From contig NZ_CP042910.1 of assembly GCF_008298035.1 (NCBI RefSeq), positions 434,001 through 498,000 of the forward strand: 64,000 nt of DNA, written 5' to 3'. Positions 16,698-27,277 of this stretch are shown here, one piece after another. The notes beneath the pieces are model-generated. The model was not told the origin of the DNA and searched no databases. It worked only from the letters and a program-made list of their open reading frames with translations. Numbering within the stretch: position 1 is the first letter of the stretch; every line of letters starts with the position of its first letter. The translations under genes were made by a program, and so were the position numbers. The DNA comes from Gimesia maris (GTDB lineage Bacteria > Planctomycetota > Planctomycetia > Planctomycetales > Planctomycetaceae).

Positions 16698-19600
16698 ATG
16701 AAGTACCGTTGGCTTGCCATCATTCCCGCCCTGCTGCTGACTACCAGTGCTGCAACATCTTTTGTATCTGCTCAGACCGAACATGATTCCAAACAGGCCG
16801 TACCCAACCTGACGGTTGCTCCCGGTCTGAAAGCGACGCTGTTTTCCTCCGAGCCGCAAATCAGCAGTCCGTCCAGTATGGATGTGGATTCCGAGGGGCG
16901 TGTCTGGATCTGTGAAGTCGTCAACTATCGCGCCAACCTGCGTGATATTCCCACGCGCAAAGAGGGAGACCGGATTCTGATTCTGGAAGATACGAACGGT
17001 GACGGAAAAGCCGACAAGACAACCGTATTTTACCAGGGCAATGATGTGAACGGATCGCAGGGGATCTGTGTGCTGGGCAACAAAGTCATTGTCGCTGCTT
17101 CCCCCAACGTGTTTCTGTTTACCGATGAGAACAACGACGGTAAAGCTGACAAGAAAGAACTGCTGTTCAAAATCGCTGGTGGAGAACACGATCACTCGGC
17201 CCACACTTCCATTTTCGGTCCGGACGGCAAACTTTACTGGAACTTTGGTAACAGTGGAAAGCAGGTCTTCGACGCTGCCGGAAAACCGATTCTCGAAAGC
17301 AACGGGAAACCTGTACTGGATAACGGCAAGCCTTACTGGGGCGGGATGGTATTTCGCTGTAACCTGGATGGCAGCGATTTTGAAGTGCTGGGACACAACT
17401 TCCGTAACAATTATGAAATCACCGTCGACTCGTTCGGTACCCTGTGGCAGTCGGATAACGATGATGACGGCAACCGCGGCGTCCGCATTAATTATGTGAT
17501 GGAATTCGGGAACTATGGTTACCTGGATCAACTGACGGGGGCCCGCTGGAAAACGCCGCGGACTGGCATGCATGAAGAAATTCCGCTGCGTCACTGGCAT
17601 TTGCGCGATCCGGGAGTGATTCCCAACCTGCTGCAGACCGGTGCCGGATCACCGACGGGTATCTGTGTTTATGAAGGTTCTCTGCTACCCAAAAAATACC
17701 AGGGTGAAGTCATTCACTCCGACGCTGGCCCGAATGTGGTTCGTGCGTACCCTGTGAAAAAAGATGGTGCCGGCTATGAAGCTGAAATCGCGAATATCAT
17801 TACCAGCGAACAGGACAAGTGGTTCCGTCCCTCCGACGTCTGTATTGCCCCTGATGGCTCGCTGTTCGTCGCCGACTGGTATGATCCGGGCGTCGGCGGT
17901 CACCGGATTGGTGATCAGGAGCGGGGCCGCATTTTCCGGATTGCGCCCGCAGATGCAAAATATGTATTTGACAAACTGGATCTCAGTACGACTGAAGGTG
18001 CGATTGCAGGGATCAAAAATCCGAACCTGGCGCGACGTTACCTGGCCTGGAACAAACTTCATGCCTTGCAGGAACAGGCATTGCCACAGCTGGAAGAACT
18101 CTATCAGTCTGACAACCAGAGGAACCGCGCTCGCGCCCTCTGGCTGTTGGCTGGCATCAAAGGCAAAACCGGCGAGTATGTTTCCCGTGCGATTCAGGAC
18201 AAGAATTCCGATATTCGCATTACCGGCCTGCGTGCCGCCCGCCGCTACAAACAGGATGTGATTCCCTATGTCAGCCAACTGGTGAAGGATCCTTCGCCTC
18301 AGGTACGCCGTGAATGTGCGATTGCCTTGCATCACAACAAGTCACCTGAAGCTTCCGCACTGTGGGTCACGCTGGCAGATCAGTATGACGGCAAAGATCG
18401 CTGGTATCTGGAAGCACTGGGCATCGGCATGGATGAGCAGGAGCAGAAATTCCTGACAGCGTGGCTCAAACAGGCTGGCGACCACTGGAATACGCCTGCC
18501 GGCCGTGACCTGATCTGGCGTTCAAAGATTCCGCTGGCAGTGCCTTACCTGGTCAAGATCATTGAAGACCCCAAAACAGACCTGGATACTCTGCCTCGCT
18601 ATTTCCGTGCCCTGGACTTTATTCCGGGGACAGAAAAAAACAGAGCCGTTGCCGAGCTGGCATTGATGAAGGAACCACAGAACAAAAAACGCGAGACCTA
18701 TATCATCGCGGAAGCAATTTCCCGCATGCCTGCCAACACGGTTATGCAGGATGCGAAATACAAACAGGCGCTCACCCAGGTCATCGACAGCAGCCGGGGG
18801 ACATCCGAGTTCATCAAGCTGGTTCAGAAATTTAAAGCTTCGGATTATTACCCCGAGCTGGTGGAAATCGCCTCTCGTGCAGGGAAGTCTCAAACATCAG
18901 TGGACGCGATTCGTGCGGCTCTCAGTCTGAAACAGAATGCATTGATCCGCAAGTCGCTGGAGAATAAAGCCGATACGGAAAAAGAACAGAATCAGAAACT
19001 GGATCTGATCTGGGCGCTGGGAAGTGCGGGGCACAACGCTGCGAACGGGATCCTGCTGAAACTCCTCACAGATCAGGATGAACCGCTGGTAGATCGACGC
19101 GAAGCGGTCCGCGCTATTGCGAAATCACGTTCAGGCGCCCATGCGCTGCTGGATCTGGCTGAGAAAAAAGACTTTGATCCCCAGCTGAAACAGACGGTGG
19201 CTGCAGCGATGTCGTCCACAATTATGAAAGATGTCAAAGAGCGGGCCGCCAGGCTGTACCCGGCTCCTCCCACGAAAGACAACAAGCCTCTGCCGCCCAT
19301 CAATGTGCTGGCGAGTATCAAGGGGGATAAACTGGACGGTCGCGTGATGTTCAATACCAAGGGAACCTGCGCCAAGTGCCATGTGGTGAATGGCATGGGA
19401 AAAGAAGTGGGTCCGAACCTGTCTGAGATTGGCAAGAAACTGAGCCGCGAAGCGCTGTTCGAATCAATCCTGTTTCCCAGCGCGGGCATCAGCCACAACT
19501 TCGAATCGTATACCGTGATCCTGGCATCGGGGAACGTGGTCAATGGTCTGCTGGTCAATAAAACCGACGACGCGATCACAATCAGAGATGCCGAAGCAAT

Positions 19601-19766
19601 TTCCCGGACTTTCAAAATGGAAGACGTCGATGAAATCATTCAGCAGAAGATTTCATTGATGCCCGCTGACCTGCAGAAAGTGCTCACCCAGGAAGAACTC
19701 GTCAATATCGTCGAGTACCTGACCACACTCAAGCAGGCCGAGCCCATCAAAAAAGCCAGCCGGTAA
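16698..19766 (+). CDS. PVC-type dehydrogenase with HEAT-like repeats and C-terminal cytochrome c domain
   Basis: A 1022-residue exported protein with a signal peptide ending near FVSAQT. Residues about 35-420 are a beta-propeller of the PVC-type membrane-bound dehydrogenase family (VAPGLKATLFSSEPQ, SSMDVDSEGRVWICEVVNYR, VADWYDPGVGGH). Residues about 430-860 are alpha-helical HEAT-like repeats. Residues about 880-1015 are a PVC-type heme-binding domain with GTCAKCHVVNG, where CxxCH binds heme c, and a distal SLMPADLQKVLTQEE segment. It would oxidise an organic substrate, probably a sugar, and pass electrons to a c-type cytochrome chain. It probably forms a unit with the DUF1080-ThuA gene. Confidence 0.88.
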   Translation: MKYRWLAIIPALLLTTSAATSFVSAQTEHDSKQAVPNLTVAPGLKATLFSSEPQISSPSSMDVDSEGRVWICEVVNYRANLRDIPTRKEGDRILILEDTNGDGKADKTTVFYQGNDVNGSQGICVLGNKVIVAASPNVFLFTDENNDGKADKKELLFKIAGGEHDHSAHTSIFGPDGKLYWNFGNSGKQVFDAAGKPILESNGKPVLDNGKPYWGGMVFRCNLDGSDFEVLGHNFRNNYEITVDSFGTLWQSDNDDDGNRGVRINYVMEFGNYGYLDQLTGARWKTPRTGMHEEIPLRHWHLRDPGVIPNLLQTGAGSPTGICVYEGSLLPKKYQGEVIHSDAGPNVVRAYPVKKDGAGYEAEIANIITSEQDKWFRPSDVCIAPDGSLFVADWYDPGVGGHRIGDQERGRIFRIAPADAKYVFDKLDLSTTEGAIAGIKNPNLARRYLAWNKLHALQEQALPQLEELYQSDNQRNRARALWLLAGIKGKTGEYVSRAIQDKNSDIRITGLRAARRYKQDVIPYVSQLVKDPSPQVRRECAIALHHNKSPEASALWVTLADQYDGKDRWYLEALGIGMDEQEQKFLTAWLKQAGDHWNTPAGRDLIWRSKIPLAVPYLVKIIEDPKTDLDTLPRYFRALDFIPGTEKNRAVAELALMKEPQNKKRETYIIAEAISRMPANTVMQDAKYKQALTQVIDSSRGTSEFIKLVQKFKASDYYPELVEIASRAGKSQTSVDAIRAALSLKQNALIRKSLENKADTEKEQNQKLDLIWALGSAGHNAANGILLKLLTDQDEPLVDRREAVRAIAKSRSGAHALLDLAEKKDFDPQLKQTVAAAMSSTIMKDVKERAARLYPAPPTKDNKPLPPINVLASIKGDKLDGRVMFNTKGTCAKCHVVNGMGKEVGPNLSEIGKKLSREALFESILFPSAGISHNFESYTVILASGNVVNGLLVNKTDDAITIRDAEAISRTFKMEDVDEIIQQKISLMPADLQKVLTQEELVNIVEYLTTLKQAEPIKKASR

Positions 19767-19830
19767 GTATGAGTCATAAGAAGGCGCTCTTCTTTCGTCT
19801 CTATGTGGTATCGAAACATGCAGGGTGACA

Positions 19831-20886
19831 ATGTCTGACTCAAGCCGTTATCGTGAAATTGATGTCGCTGGTTCGCCGCTGGAAATGGGGCGGCAGACCG
19901 GAGAGGCGGCGCGGGAGGAGATTGTGGGGTTCTGTGAGCTGGCTTTGGATCGGTTGCGCGAGATGCTGGATGTCAGTAGCGAGCAGGCACGCGCTCATGC
20001 GGAGCACTGCCTGCCTTATGCCGAGCAATATAGTTCCGATTCGGTTGCAGAGCTGCATGGCATCGCAGAAGCGGCAGACATCCCTTTCTGGAAAATCATG
20101 CTGCTGCAGATTCGCAATCAGTTTACTCCCGATGCGGATGCCGGCTGCACGTCGCTCAGTCTGCCGGCGACTTCCACGCGGGGACCGATTGTCGCTCAGA
20201 ACTGGGACAATGATTCGGCTCTTGATCCGTTTACAATCGTGCTCACACGCCGACCCGTGGGAAAGCCTGCGCTGATGACGGTGACGCAGGCGGGGTTGAT
20301 TTCATACGTCGGTTTCAATGATGCAGGCATCGGGGCCTGTCTGAACAGTCTGCCGGCTCCCAGCCGTACCACTGGAGTGCCCCACTATTTCACATTGCGC
20401 GAACTGTATGAGACAACCAGTCTTGAAGCGGCTGTCCAGGCAATTCGTCGAGCTGAGCGGGCGATCCCGGCGAATATCATGCTGATGACCCCGGAAGGTC
20501 CCGCGGACCTGGAAGTGACCCTGGAAACCGTGCAGGTTTTGAGACCAGTAGAAACGGGCTGGATCACGCATACCAATCATTGTCTGCATCCAGAACTGTG
20601 TGCATATAACGAACAGTTCCCCGAGCTGATCGGCTCGCATCCGCGCAAGGCACGCGTCGATTCACTGTTGCAGGCGTATGGTGATGAGATCAGCGTCGAC
20701 GACATTAAAGCGGCGCTCACCGATCACGAAGGATATCCGCGGTCGTTATGTCGGCATGTGAATGCTGACGTGGACACCGGTTACTGGCAAACCGTCTTCT
20801 CTGTGATCATCGAACCGGAACAGATGCGGATGCAGGTTTCGCGGGGCACTCCCTGCAGTGCCGGTTATGAGTTGTACCAGCTTTGA
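19831..20886 (+). CDS. C45-type (acyl-CoA:6-APA acyltransferase-like) Ntn hydrolase
   Basis: A 351-residue protein from the ATG at 19831 with AGGGTGACA as ribosome binding site. It matches the peptidase C45/AAT family: EMGRQTGEAAREEI near the N-terminus, then DAGCTSLSLPAT, where C106 would become the N-terminal nucleophile after self-cleavage, followed by GPIVAQNWDND, LISYVGFNDAGIGACLNSLP and THTNHCLHPEL. Members cleave or transfer acyl groups on amides; bacterial substrates are mostly unknown. No signal peptide is visible. The TPR gene follows 22 bp later. Confidence 0.8.
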   Translation: MSDSSRYREIDVAGSPLEMGRQTGEAAREEIVGFCELALDRLREMLDVSSEQARAHAEHCLPYAEQYSSDSVAELHGIAEAADIPFWKIMLLQIRNQFTPDADAGCTSLSLPATSTRGPIVAQNWDNDSALDPFTIVLTRRPVGKPALMTVTQAGLISYVGFNDAGIGACLNSLPAPSRTTGVPHYFTLRELYETTSLEAAVQAIRRAERAIPANIMLMTPEGPADLEVTLETVQVLRPVETGWITHTNHCLHPELCAYNEQFPELIGSHPRKARVDSLLQAYGDEISVDDIKAALTDHEGYPRSLCRHVNADVDTGYWQTVFSVIIEPEQMRMQVSRGTPCSAGYELYQL

Positions 20887-20908
20887 TATTTGAGAGTTCT
20901 TATCCAAT

Positions 20909-21433
20909 ATGAATCAAAACGCTGTCCTCAAGCGTGGCATCGAATATCATACCCAGGGCCAGCTGGACCAGGCGCTCGCCGACTATAGTCAAGTGATCGA
21001 CAGCGCTGCGGCTGAAGATGCCGAACTGATGTGCCAGGCTTTGTATTACCGGGGATCTGTCTATCAGCGACTCGGTGAGCATCAGCGGTTGACTGACGAT
21101 ATGAACCGGATCATTAAGTGCCGCGCTGAAGTTCACATTGAACTCGTGGCCCACGCGTATTCGATGCGGGGGGAAAGTTATGTGGCTCAAGGACAGCTGG
21201 AAGCAGCGGTCTCGGATTATACTGTGATCATCGAATCACTGGAGGGACTGCCAACGGGTATGGTGCTCAGTGCGATACTGTGTCGTGGGGAGTCCTGTTT
21301 TGCACAGGCAGACTATGCCCGGGCAGCGGAGGACATCAAACGGGTTCTTTCCAGTCAATGGCTGGAATCGACAAGCCAACAGAGCGCACAGGAATTACTG
21401 GCAGAGTGTGAAAGGCGCTTAAGAAAAAGGTGA
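20909..21433 (+). CDS. Small TPR-repeat protein
   Basis: A 174-residue all-helical protein of tetratricopeptide repeats: RGIEYHTQGQLDQALADYSQVI, YYRGSVYQRLGEHQRLTDDM, SMRGESYVAQGQLEAAVSDY and CRGESCFAQADYARAAEDI. The repeats fill the protein and there is no signal peptide. It likely serves as a protein-binding scaffold in the cytoplasm. Its closeness to the C45 hydrolase gene suggests cotranscription; partner unknown. Confidence 0.75.
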   Translation: MNQNAVLKRGIEYHTQGQLDQALADYSQVIDSAAAEDAELMCQALYYRGSVYQRLGEHQRLTDDMNRIIKCRAEVHIELVAHAYSMRGESYVAQGQLEAAVSDYTVIIESLEGLPTGMVLSAILCRGESCFAQADYARAAEDIKRVLSSQWLESTSQQSAQELLAECERRLRKR

Positions 21434-21439
21434 TCTCTC

Positions 21440-23443
21440 TCAGGATCGGTCCGTGCGGGTTACCATCAGGTTTTGCTCTGTCTGCCGAATATAACTGGAG
21501 AGCACTTCGACGAGCTTTCTGCGGTCAATGGGCTTGGTAAGATAGTCATCACATCCGGCTTCCAGACATTTCTGGCGGTCGCCGCTCATGGCATGGGCGG
21601 TTAGTGCGATGATGGGGCCTTGATAGCCGGCTGCCCGTAATTTTTGCGTGGCCTGGTAGCCGTCCATAACGGGCATTTGCATATCCATGAGAATGGCGTC
21701 GAAAGACTGTCCGGCTTCTTTTGCAGACATTGCCAGCTCGTATGAAATCTTTCCATTTTCGGCAATTACCGTTTCAGCGCCCGCCTTACACAGGATAAAC
21801 CTGATCAGCTTCTGATTATCAGGGCCATCTTCGGTCAACAGGATGCGGCAGTTTTTCAGGGGCAGATTTTCGAAAACATCGGGTTGCTGAATGCCTGTTT
21901 GTGGCGCACTTACTATGCGACAGGATTCAATCAGAGGCACATTTTCCAGTGAACCGGTCGCGATGGTGATGGAGAAAGTTGTTCCCTTTCCAGGCTCGCT
22001 GGCAATCGTGATTTCACCACCGAGCAGTTCGGTCAGTCGTTTACTGATCGTCAGGCCCAGACCGGTGCCACCAAATTTACGGGTCATCGAATCATCGGCC
22101 TGGGTAAAGGGTAAAAACAGGGAGTCAATATTTGCTGCATCGATTCCTATGCCTGAATCAATGACATCAAATTGCAGTCGAGCAGGTCGGTCCGGCTCAT
22201 TGATGAGGCGGGTGACGACTTTGACTGCTCCGGTTTCGGTAAATTTAATCGCGTTACCGATGGTATTGATCAGGATCTGTCGTATGCGCGTGGGGTCTGT
22301 ACTTATCGTTTCGGGGAGAGGTCCTTCGATCTGGAAATCGAGAGGCAGTCCCTTGGAGATCGCGCGAACATTCATCAGGGAATAAATATTATTGAGCAGG
22401 GTATGGGGAGAGCAGGGGACGTGTTCGACTTCCATTTTCTCGGCTTCGATTTTAGAGAGGTCGAGAATATCATTGATGAGCTTGATCAGAAACTGACCAT
22501 TTTCTTTAATGGTGCGTGCAGCTTCAATATTTTCCGGTTGACTGACACCATCCAGCAGGATGTCATTGAAACCCAGAATGGCATTCATGGGTGTGCGGAT
22601 TTCATGGCTCATATTTGCGAGGAAGGCACTTTTGGCCAGGTTCGCTGCTTCGGCTGCTTCAGCTGCCGCCTGCAGTGCCTGTGTCTGATGCTTCAGTTCC
22701 GCTGTCTTCTGTTCGAGAACCATATTTTTCTCGGAGATTATCCGGTTCGCGGTATGTAGCTCGTGGGTCCGGTTTTTAACTTCCGTTTCCACGAAGGCTT
22801 TTGTCTCTTCCAGTTCGGCACGCTGTCGTGCCATGGCTTTCATTTCCTGTACATTCTGTTGAATTGCGATGAACAGGAACAGGTCCTCGAAAATGATCCA
22901 GGCACCGTGTTCTATAATCTGCCAGGGATTAGCAGTCAGTACGCCAAAAATGGCCTGTGGATAAAACAGACCCAGAACTGAATGATCAATGACAACTACC
23001 GTAGTGGCAGAGATCAATACGCGCCAGTCTCGATAGAATGCCAGAAATGCCAGCGATCCGAAAATATGAAAATGAGTTTCAATCCGGCCCCCGCTGAGGT
23101 GAATGAGCAGGGAAGAGGTCAGCATCTGACTGATTGCGATAACGTGTCGGGTTAATGTGGTTCCGGGGCGGAGCAGAGTCAACATGACGGGAAACGCGGT
23201 GATCAGTCCGCCCAGCAGGCAGGCCGCCCAGACATGCAGGTGGGTCTGACTGTGAATCCCGATCCATGTTTGCGGTGTAATCCAGAAAGCAGCGGCCATC
23301 ATTGCCAGCCACTGCACGACCATCAGACAGGCAAACAGACGATCCGTTCTCTGGTAGAGCTCGTGCTGATTTTTCTGAAGCAGTTCTTCTGCTCTCCTCG
23401 CGACAGCGGGAAGACAGGGCTTTGTCAGAATGGATAATGACAT
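21440..23443 (-). CDS. Membrane hybrid histidine kinase with receiver domain
   Basis: A 667-residue sensor. Residues about 35-200 hold roughly six membrane helices with an internal [18 protein letters not shown] motif. A coiled coil follows (about 200-268), then the HisKA box [12 protein letters not shown] with phospho-acceptor H280, an HATPase domain (about 390-510, with DSGIGID and [12 protein letters not shown]) and a receiver (about 530-650) with phospho-acceptor Asp in [14 protein letters not shown]. There is no DNA-binding output, so the phosphate must move on to another protein. The start codon overlaps the stop of the preceding thioredoxin-like gene (TAATG), indicating translational coupling. 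Confidence 0.93.
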   Translation of the reverse strand: MSLSILTKPCLPAVARRAEELLQKNQHELYQRTDRLFACLMVVQWLAMMAAAFWITPQTWIGIHSQTHLHVWAACLLGGLITAFPVMLTLLRPGTTLTRHVIAISQMLTSSLLIHLSGGRIETHFHIFGSLAFLAFYRDWRVLISATTVVVIDHSVLGLFYPQAIFGVLTANPWQIIEHGAWIIFEDLFLFIAIQQNVQEMKAMARQRAELEETKAFVETEVKNRTHELHTANRIISEKNMVLEQKTAELKHQTQALQAAAEAAEAANLAKSAFLANMSHEIRTPMNAILGFNDILLDGVSQPENIEAARTIKENGQFLIKLINDILDLSKIEAEKMEVEHVPCSPHTLLNNIYSLMNVRAISKGLPLDFQIEGPLPETISTDPTRIRQILINTIGNAIKFTETGAVKVVTRLINEPDRPARLQFDVIDSGIGIDAANIDSLFLPFTQADDSMTRKFGGTGLGLTISKRLTELLGGEITIASEPGKGTTFSITIATGSLENVPLIESCRIVSAPQTGIQQPDVFENLPLKNCRILLTEDGPDNQKLIRFILCKAGAETVIAENGKISYELAMSAKEAGQSFDAILMDMQMPVMDGYQATQKLRAAGYQGPIIALTAHAMSGDRQKCLEAGCDDYLTKPIDRRKLVEVLSSYIRQTEQNLMVTRTDRS

Positions 23444-24126
23444 TACAGTCCCCCCTGACGATCATCGTTTCGCTCTCCGAGCAATGGACATCCAAATGTG
23501 AACGTCTCGTCTTGCCCTGTTGATCCCTGCAGCAGAATTGATTCAATGGCAGATCTGCCGACGTTATCACCGGCATGTCCCCGGGAGCCGGTGATGCCGC
23601 CATGAAATAACAGTTTGCCTTGTGTATCATACAGCAGTGTGTAACCGGAGGTCGTCGCGTGGAATAAACTTGCAGTCGTACCATCAAGGTCGCTGATCAG
23701 CGTGACACCGGGAATCGCGGAGGCAGTTTTCCAGAGGTTCGTTTTTTCCCAACCTTCGGGAAATGCGGAAGATTTGAAAAACAGGATCCGGGCATCAACC
23801 CGTTCCGGGCCGAGTGACATGATCTTCGCCAGTTCACTCAGGCTGGCAGCGGTACACGGACAGCGGGGATGGGCAAACATCACCAGCGTTGGCCGCATGG
23901 AATTAAAGGTTCTCTCGCTCTCAGAGGGCCAGTCGGAGGCGGTCAACGCAGTTTGACCAGGGGTTGACTGGTACTGCCAGAGCGTAGACATCCCATACAC
24001 CACAGCGACTAACCAGAGCAGTGTCAACGCAGAAAACCACAGAGACCAGGGCTTCTTTTTTTCTGAAATTGAAAACGGACTCCCCGCATGTTGTCGAGGG
24101 GGCGCCAGGTTGCTGCTGAAATTCAT
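23443..24126 (-). CDS. Membrane-anchored thioredoxin-fold protein (RedB-like)
   Basis: A 227-residue protein with one membrane anchor (about residues 27-50, [19 protein letters not shown]), then an outer domain with [19 protein letters not shown], the place where thioredoxin-like proteins carry their CxxC; here it is CPC. Later [20 protein letters not shown] fits the strand and cis-Pro region of TlpA/peroxiredoxin-like folds. It probably takes part in envelope thiol or redox chemistry. It is cotranscribed with the hybrid kinase downstream, whose start overlaps its stop by one base, so it may feed redox information to the kinase (inference). Confidence 0.65.
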   Translation of the reverse strand: MNFSSNLAPPRQHAGSPFSISEKKKPWSLWFSALTLLWLVAVVYGMSTLWQYQSTPGQTALTASDWPSESERTFNSMRPTLVMFAHPRCPCTAASLSELAKIMSLGPERVDARILFFKSSAFPEGWEKTNLWKTASAIPGVTLISDLDGTTASLFHATTSGYTLLYDTQGKLLFHGGITGSRGHAGDNVGRSAIESILLQGSTGQDETFTFGCPLLGERNDDRQGGL

Positions 24127-24496
24127 AGTCGCTTCTTAAACAGGAATGCAGAATTCAGTCCGATATCTGCGAGAGTGAAAATAATGTAACTGATACCCAA
24201 TCATATTTTGCATTATTCTGAATGACGGAAATTTCAATCGAATCTATGAGCTGGTTATCTGAATCAGGTTGCATCGGATACCAAGCCTTCATAATCCGCA
24301 AAGAACGATAAAAATCAGGAGGGATTACCGTTCAATTTTCGGCAGGATTACTGGTCAGATGGATCAGGTGTGGAAATGTTGTGTGAAGGGAAAAAACTCA
24401 GTATGTCACCCGACAGGAGGGACTTACCGGATGTTTTTCTGAGGTGCGGGAAAGAAAGAGAATCGTGATAGGGAGCGTAGTCGAGTCAAATGATTT
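24127..24496. other. Intergenic region, nothing recognised
   Basis: 370 bp between two minus-strand genes. I find no gene with coding character, no RNA and no clear terminator. It must include the promoter of the thioredoxin-like/kinase pair. Confidence 0.5.
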
Positions 24497-25303
24497 TCAA
24501 TACTGAGGTGGGGAGACCTGTTCGACACTGACTTCCATTCGAAGCAGGTCAACCGGATCTCCAAACTGGGTGTAGACCGCGACGTCTGCGGCATCGCGAC
24601 CGTAGGCAATCGCCACCCGTCCCCCGTTCAGATTGTTCTGGGTCGGATCGAAAGTATACCAGCGTCCGCCTACATAGGCTTCAAACCAGGCATGCAGGTC
24701 CATGGGCTGCAGTGTTTCCAGATATCCTACTACCAGTCGGGCGGGTATTGACAACGCACGACAGCAGGCAATTCCCAGGTGTGCCATATCGCGGCAGACC
24801 GCCTGTGATCGTTCATTAACTTCGCAGGCGCTGATGATTTCCTGTCCTTCACCGGGCGCGTATTTGATATTCGTGCGAATGTATTCGACAATTTTGTTGC
24901 ACTGGTCGTAGCCGGGAGAGATACCTTCCACAAGCGAAGAAGCCATTTGTGTAAAGCGGTCCGATTCGCAGTAGCGACTGGGCAGCAGGAAGGGGAGAGT
25001 CTCTTCAGGCAACTGTTCGACGGGAACAAAGAAGGCGCCGGGAGCCGCATCAGAAGAGTCGGCGACTTGAATATCAAACGATGTCTGAACCAGAAAAGAG
25101 CCGGCAGGTGCCACCAGTCGCTGACAGAGGTTCCCGAACGGATCGGTGAATTCGATGGCAGAGACACTGGGGTTCAGCACATACTGTTCACGAGCCACCC
25201 ACTGCTGATCTCCACTGCGGGGCCGCAGCATGAGCAGAAAGGGAGTGTCCACGGGAATATTGAAGTCAAGTAAGCAGGAAGCATGTAGCCACATAAAGCA
25301 CAT
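24497..25303 (-). CDS. Transglutaminase-like cysteine protease-fold protein
   Basis: About 268 residues. The C-terminal half is a transglutaminase core with the triad in order: Cys in [12 protein letters not shown], His in [15 protein letters not shown] and Asp in TFDPTQN. The N-terminal half is a beta-rich domain ([26 protein letters not shown]) as in the Bacterial-type transglutaminase N-terminal family. Substrates of such bacterial proteins are mostly unknown; peptide cleavage or amidation has been suggested for relatives. No signal peptide is evident. The start may be the ATG at 25303 or at 25294; only six residues are affected at most. Confidence 0.85.
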   Translation of the reverse strand: MCFMWLHASCLLDFNIPVDTPFLLMLRPRSGDQQWVAREQYVLNPSVSAIEFTDPFGNLCQRLVAPAGSFLVQTSFDIQVADSSDAAPGAFFVPVEQLPEETLPFLLPSRYCESDRFTQMASSLVEGISPGYDQCNKIVEYIRTNIKYAPGEGQEIISACEVNERSQAVCRDMAHLGIACCRALSIPARLVVGYLETLQPMDLHAWFEAYVGGRWYTFDPTQNNLNGGRVAIAYGRDAADVAVYTQFGDPVDLLRMEVSVEQVSPPQY

Positions 25304-25491
25304 TTTCAATCAGGGATTCCCACGTTTCTGATTCCGCGGGCAGGATTCAGAAACAGACAGTTGACGACTCAATCAGGGATCGTAGATGAAGACCCAGAGA
25401 GTGTAGAAGGCATTATCCCCCGGCGTGGGGTAAAAGATAGTCCCAATTTTCTCTGTCATGCGATTACAGACAAAATGTCGGACACACCAAT

Positions 25492-26814
25492 TCAGATCAG
25501 CTCGCTGATCAGTTCCCGGCGTTCCAGGATATACCGGGGGCGGCCGCTGTGATCCAGAAATGTGGTAGACGGATCAATGCCCAGGTGGCGGTAAAGCATC
25601 GCCAGCACATTTTCAGGACGGTAAGGCGCATCGACGGGTGCGCCTCCCTGGTCGTCGGATGAACCGATCACCTGGCCGGTTTTGATGCCGCCCCCCGCCA
25701 GAGCGACGCTCATCACGCGTCCCCAGTGATCGCGGCCGGCAGTCTTGTTGAATTTTGGTGTCCGTCCGAATTCGCCCATTGCGACCACCATGACTTTTTT
25801 ATCGAGACCGCGCGCGTGCAGATCTTCCACGAGGGCCGCAAACGCACGATCATAGGGCACCCCTTTTTCCCGCATCCGTTTGACCAGGTCACGATGATCG
25901 TCCCAACTGGGGCCGGTCACCCGCACCGATGCGACGGTCACGCCGTGTTCCACCAGTCGGCGGGCCAGCAGGATGTTCTGGCCGAATGGATTTCTGCCGT
26001 AGCGGTCGCGGGTGGCAGCATCTTCCTGTGAAATATCGAAGGCATTGCGAGCGGCATCGCCGGCGACCATCTCAAAGGCTTCGCGTGTGAACTGATCCAT
26101 CGCATCGCCGACGCCGTTACTGTCGATGATTTCACAAGTGGCATCGAAGCTTTTCAAAAGCGATTTGCGGTTCTGCAGACGTCTGGAAGTCAGACCGCTT
26201 AACAACGTCAGGTTGGGAACCTCGAAGTTTTTGGCATCGGCATCGCGTGTGGTGATGAACGGGTTATACCCCTTGCCCAGCCAGGCGGCACGACCGTAAC
26301 GCATATCGCGTGGCAAAGAGACAAACGCGGGAATCCCTTCAACATTGCTGCCGCGCACTTTGGAGGCAATACAGCCGATGCTCGGCATTTCGTTTTCTCT
26401 GTTCTGACGATCGCGCAGGTAATAACCGGTTTGTGTCAGATGACTGCTCGTGCCATGACTGCCGGAATCGTGATGAATCGAACGGATGACCGCCAGTTTA
26501 TCAAAGACCCGCGCCTGCTCTTTCATGAACTCGCTGAACTGCACGCCCGGGACAGCGGTTTTGATTGGATTGAGCGGACCGCGGTATTCAGAGGGCGCAT
26601 TGGGTTTGGGGTCGTAGGTTTCATGCTGCGCCGGTCCCCCCGCCAGTTCCAGAAAGATAATCGCCGTATCCTGCTTTGCATGTCCTGCTTCCGCGGCCTG
26701 TGCCTGCAGACGCAGAATATCGGGGAGGGAGACGCCCATTAAACCGGTCAGGCCTGCTTTGATTACGGACCGACGTGAAACGCCATCACAAAATTCTGCC
26801 GTTCGCTGAGACAT
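25492..26814 (-). CDS. Tat-exported DUF1501 (sulfatase-fold) protein
   Basis: A 440-residue protein starting at the ATG at 26814, with GGAG well placed upstream. The twin-arginine signal is visible (SRRSVIKAGLTGLMG, residues about 12-26). The body belongs to DUF1501, an alkaline-phosphatase-superfamily group abundant in planctomycetes: FLELAGGPAQHETYDPKPNAP, IHHDSGSHGTSSHLTQTG, VVAMGEFGRTPKFN, GRDHWG. DUF1501 genes often sit beside DUF1549/DUF1553 cytochrome genes, but none is adjacent here. Enzymatic activity is unproven. It is divergent from the SbnA-like operon. Confidence 0.9.
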   Translation of the reverse strand: MSQRTAEFCDGVSRRSVIKAGLTGLMGVSLPDILRLQAQAAEAGHAKQDTAIIFLELAGGPAQHETYDPKPNAPSEYRGPLNPIKTAVPGVQFSEFMKEQARVFDKLAVIRSIHHDSGSHGTSSHLTQTGYYLRDRQNRENEMPSIGCIASKVRGSNVEGIPAFVSLPRDMRYGRAAWLGKGYNPFITTRDADAKNFEVPNLTLLSGLTSRRLQNRKSLLKSFDATCEIIDSNGVGDAMDQFTREAFEMVAGDAARNAFDISQEDAATRDRYGRNPFGQNILLARRLVEHGVTVASVRVTGPSWDDHRDLVKRMREKGVPYDRAFAALVEDLHARGLDKKVMVVAMGEFGRTPKFNKTAGRDHWGRVMSVALAGGGIKTGQVIGSSDDQGGAPVDAPYRPENVLAMLYRHLGIDPSTTFLDHSGRPRYILERRELISELI

Positions 26815-27202
26815 TCCTGCTCCTTTCCCCGGTGAGTGTGGTGGGATTGTTGCGAGGTTATGGCAATCATTGCCTCTGGGTGGGAAAGCTTCATTATATC
26901 GAAAAAGAACCACACATCAATGCTTGTTAATGTGTTCGGGGTGTTTTCCACAGGTATCCATTTAGAGAGGAGCAGAATGAGCGGTGGAGACCGAGGCACG
27001 AGGAAAGTATGTCGTGAGATAAAATGTTTCCCAAGGCATTTCAGGATCGAAAGAGGGCAGTCGGCAATACGTGCACACCATAGATGTCTTCCAGGTAAAA
27101 GCTGAAAGTCAGGCGACCAGGCTGGTTGTTCAGCATTCAGCCTCTTTCATGGTTTCCCGATTCTATTTCGCAGAATCCGGCGAAAATGCTCCTTACCCCC
27201 GG
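26815..27202. other. Divergent intergenic region between DUF1501 and SbnA-like operon
   Basis: No gene found. It carries the DUF1501 promoter (minus) and the upstream region of a sigma-54-type promoter (plus). An enhancer-binding-protein site would be expected here, but I cannot point to a clear dyad. Confidence 0.4.
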
Positions 27203-27219
27203 TTGGCACGCAATTCGCT
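27203..27219 (+). promoter_or_regulatory. Sigma-54 (-24/-12) promoter of the SbnA-like operon
   Basis: TTGGCACG, four bases, TCGCT matches the consensus TTGGCACG-N4-TTGCT with one mismatch, with GG and GC at the required 12-base distance. The predicted transcription start is near 27229, about 50 bases before the first gene. Sigma-54 promoters need an enhancer-binding activator, so the operon is probably switched by a specific signal. Confidence 0.7.
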
Positions 27220-27277
27220 TTTGTGCAGGGTGCCCTTGCTTAAAGGGTATTCATGAACAGTCATATCGGAGAAAACG

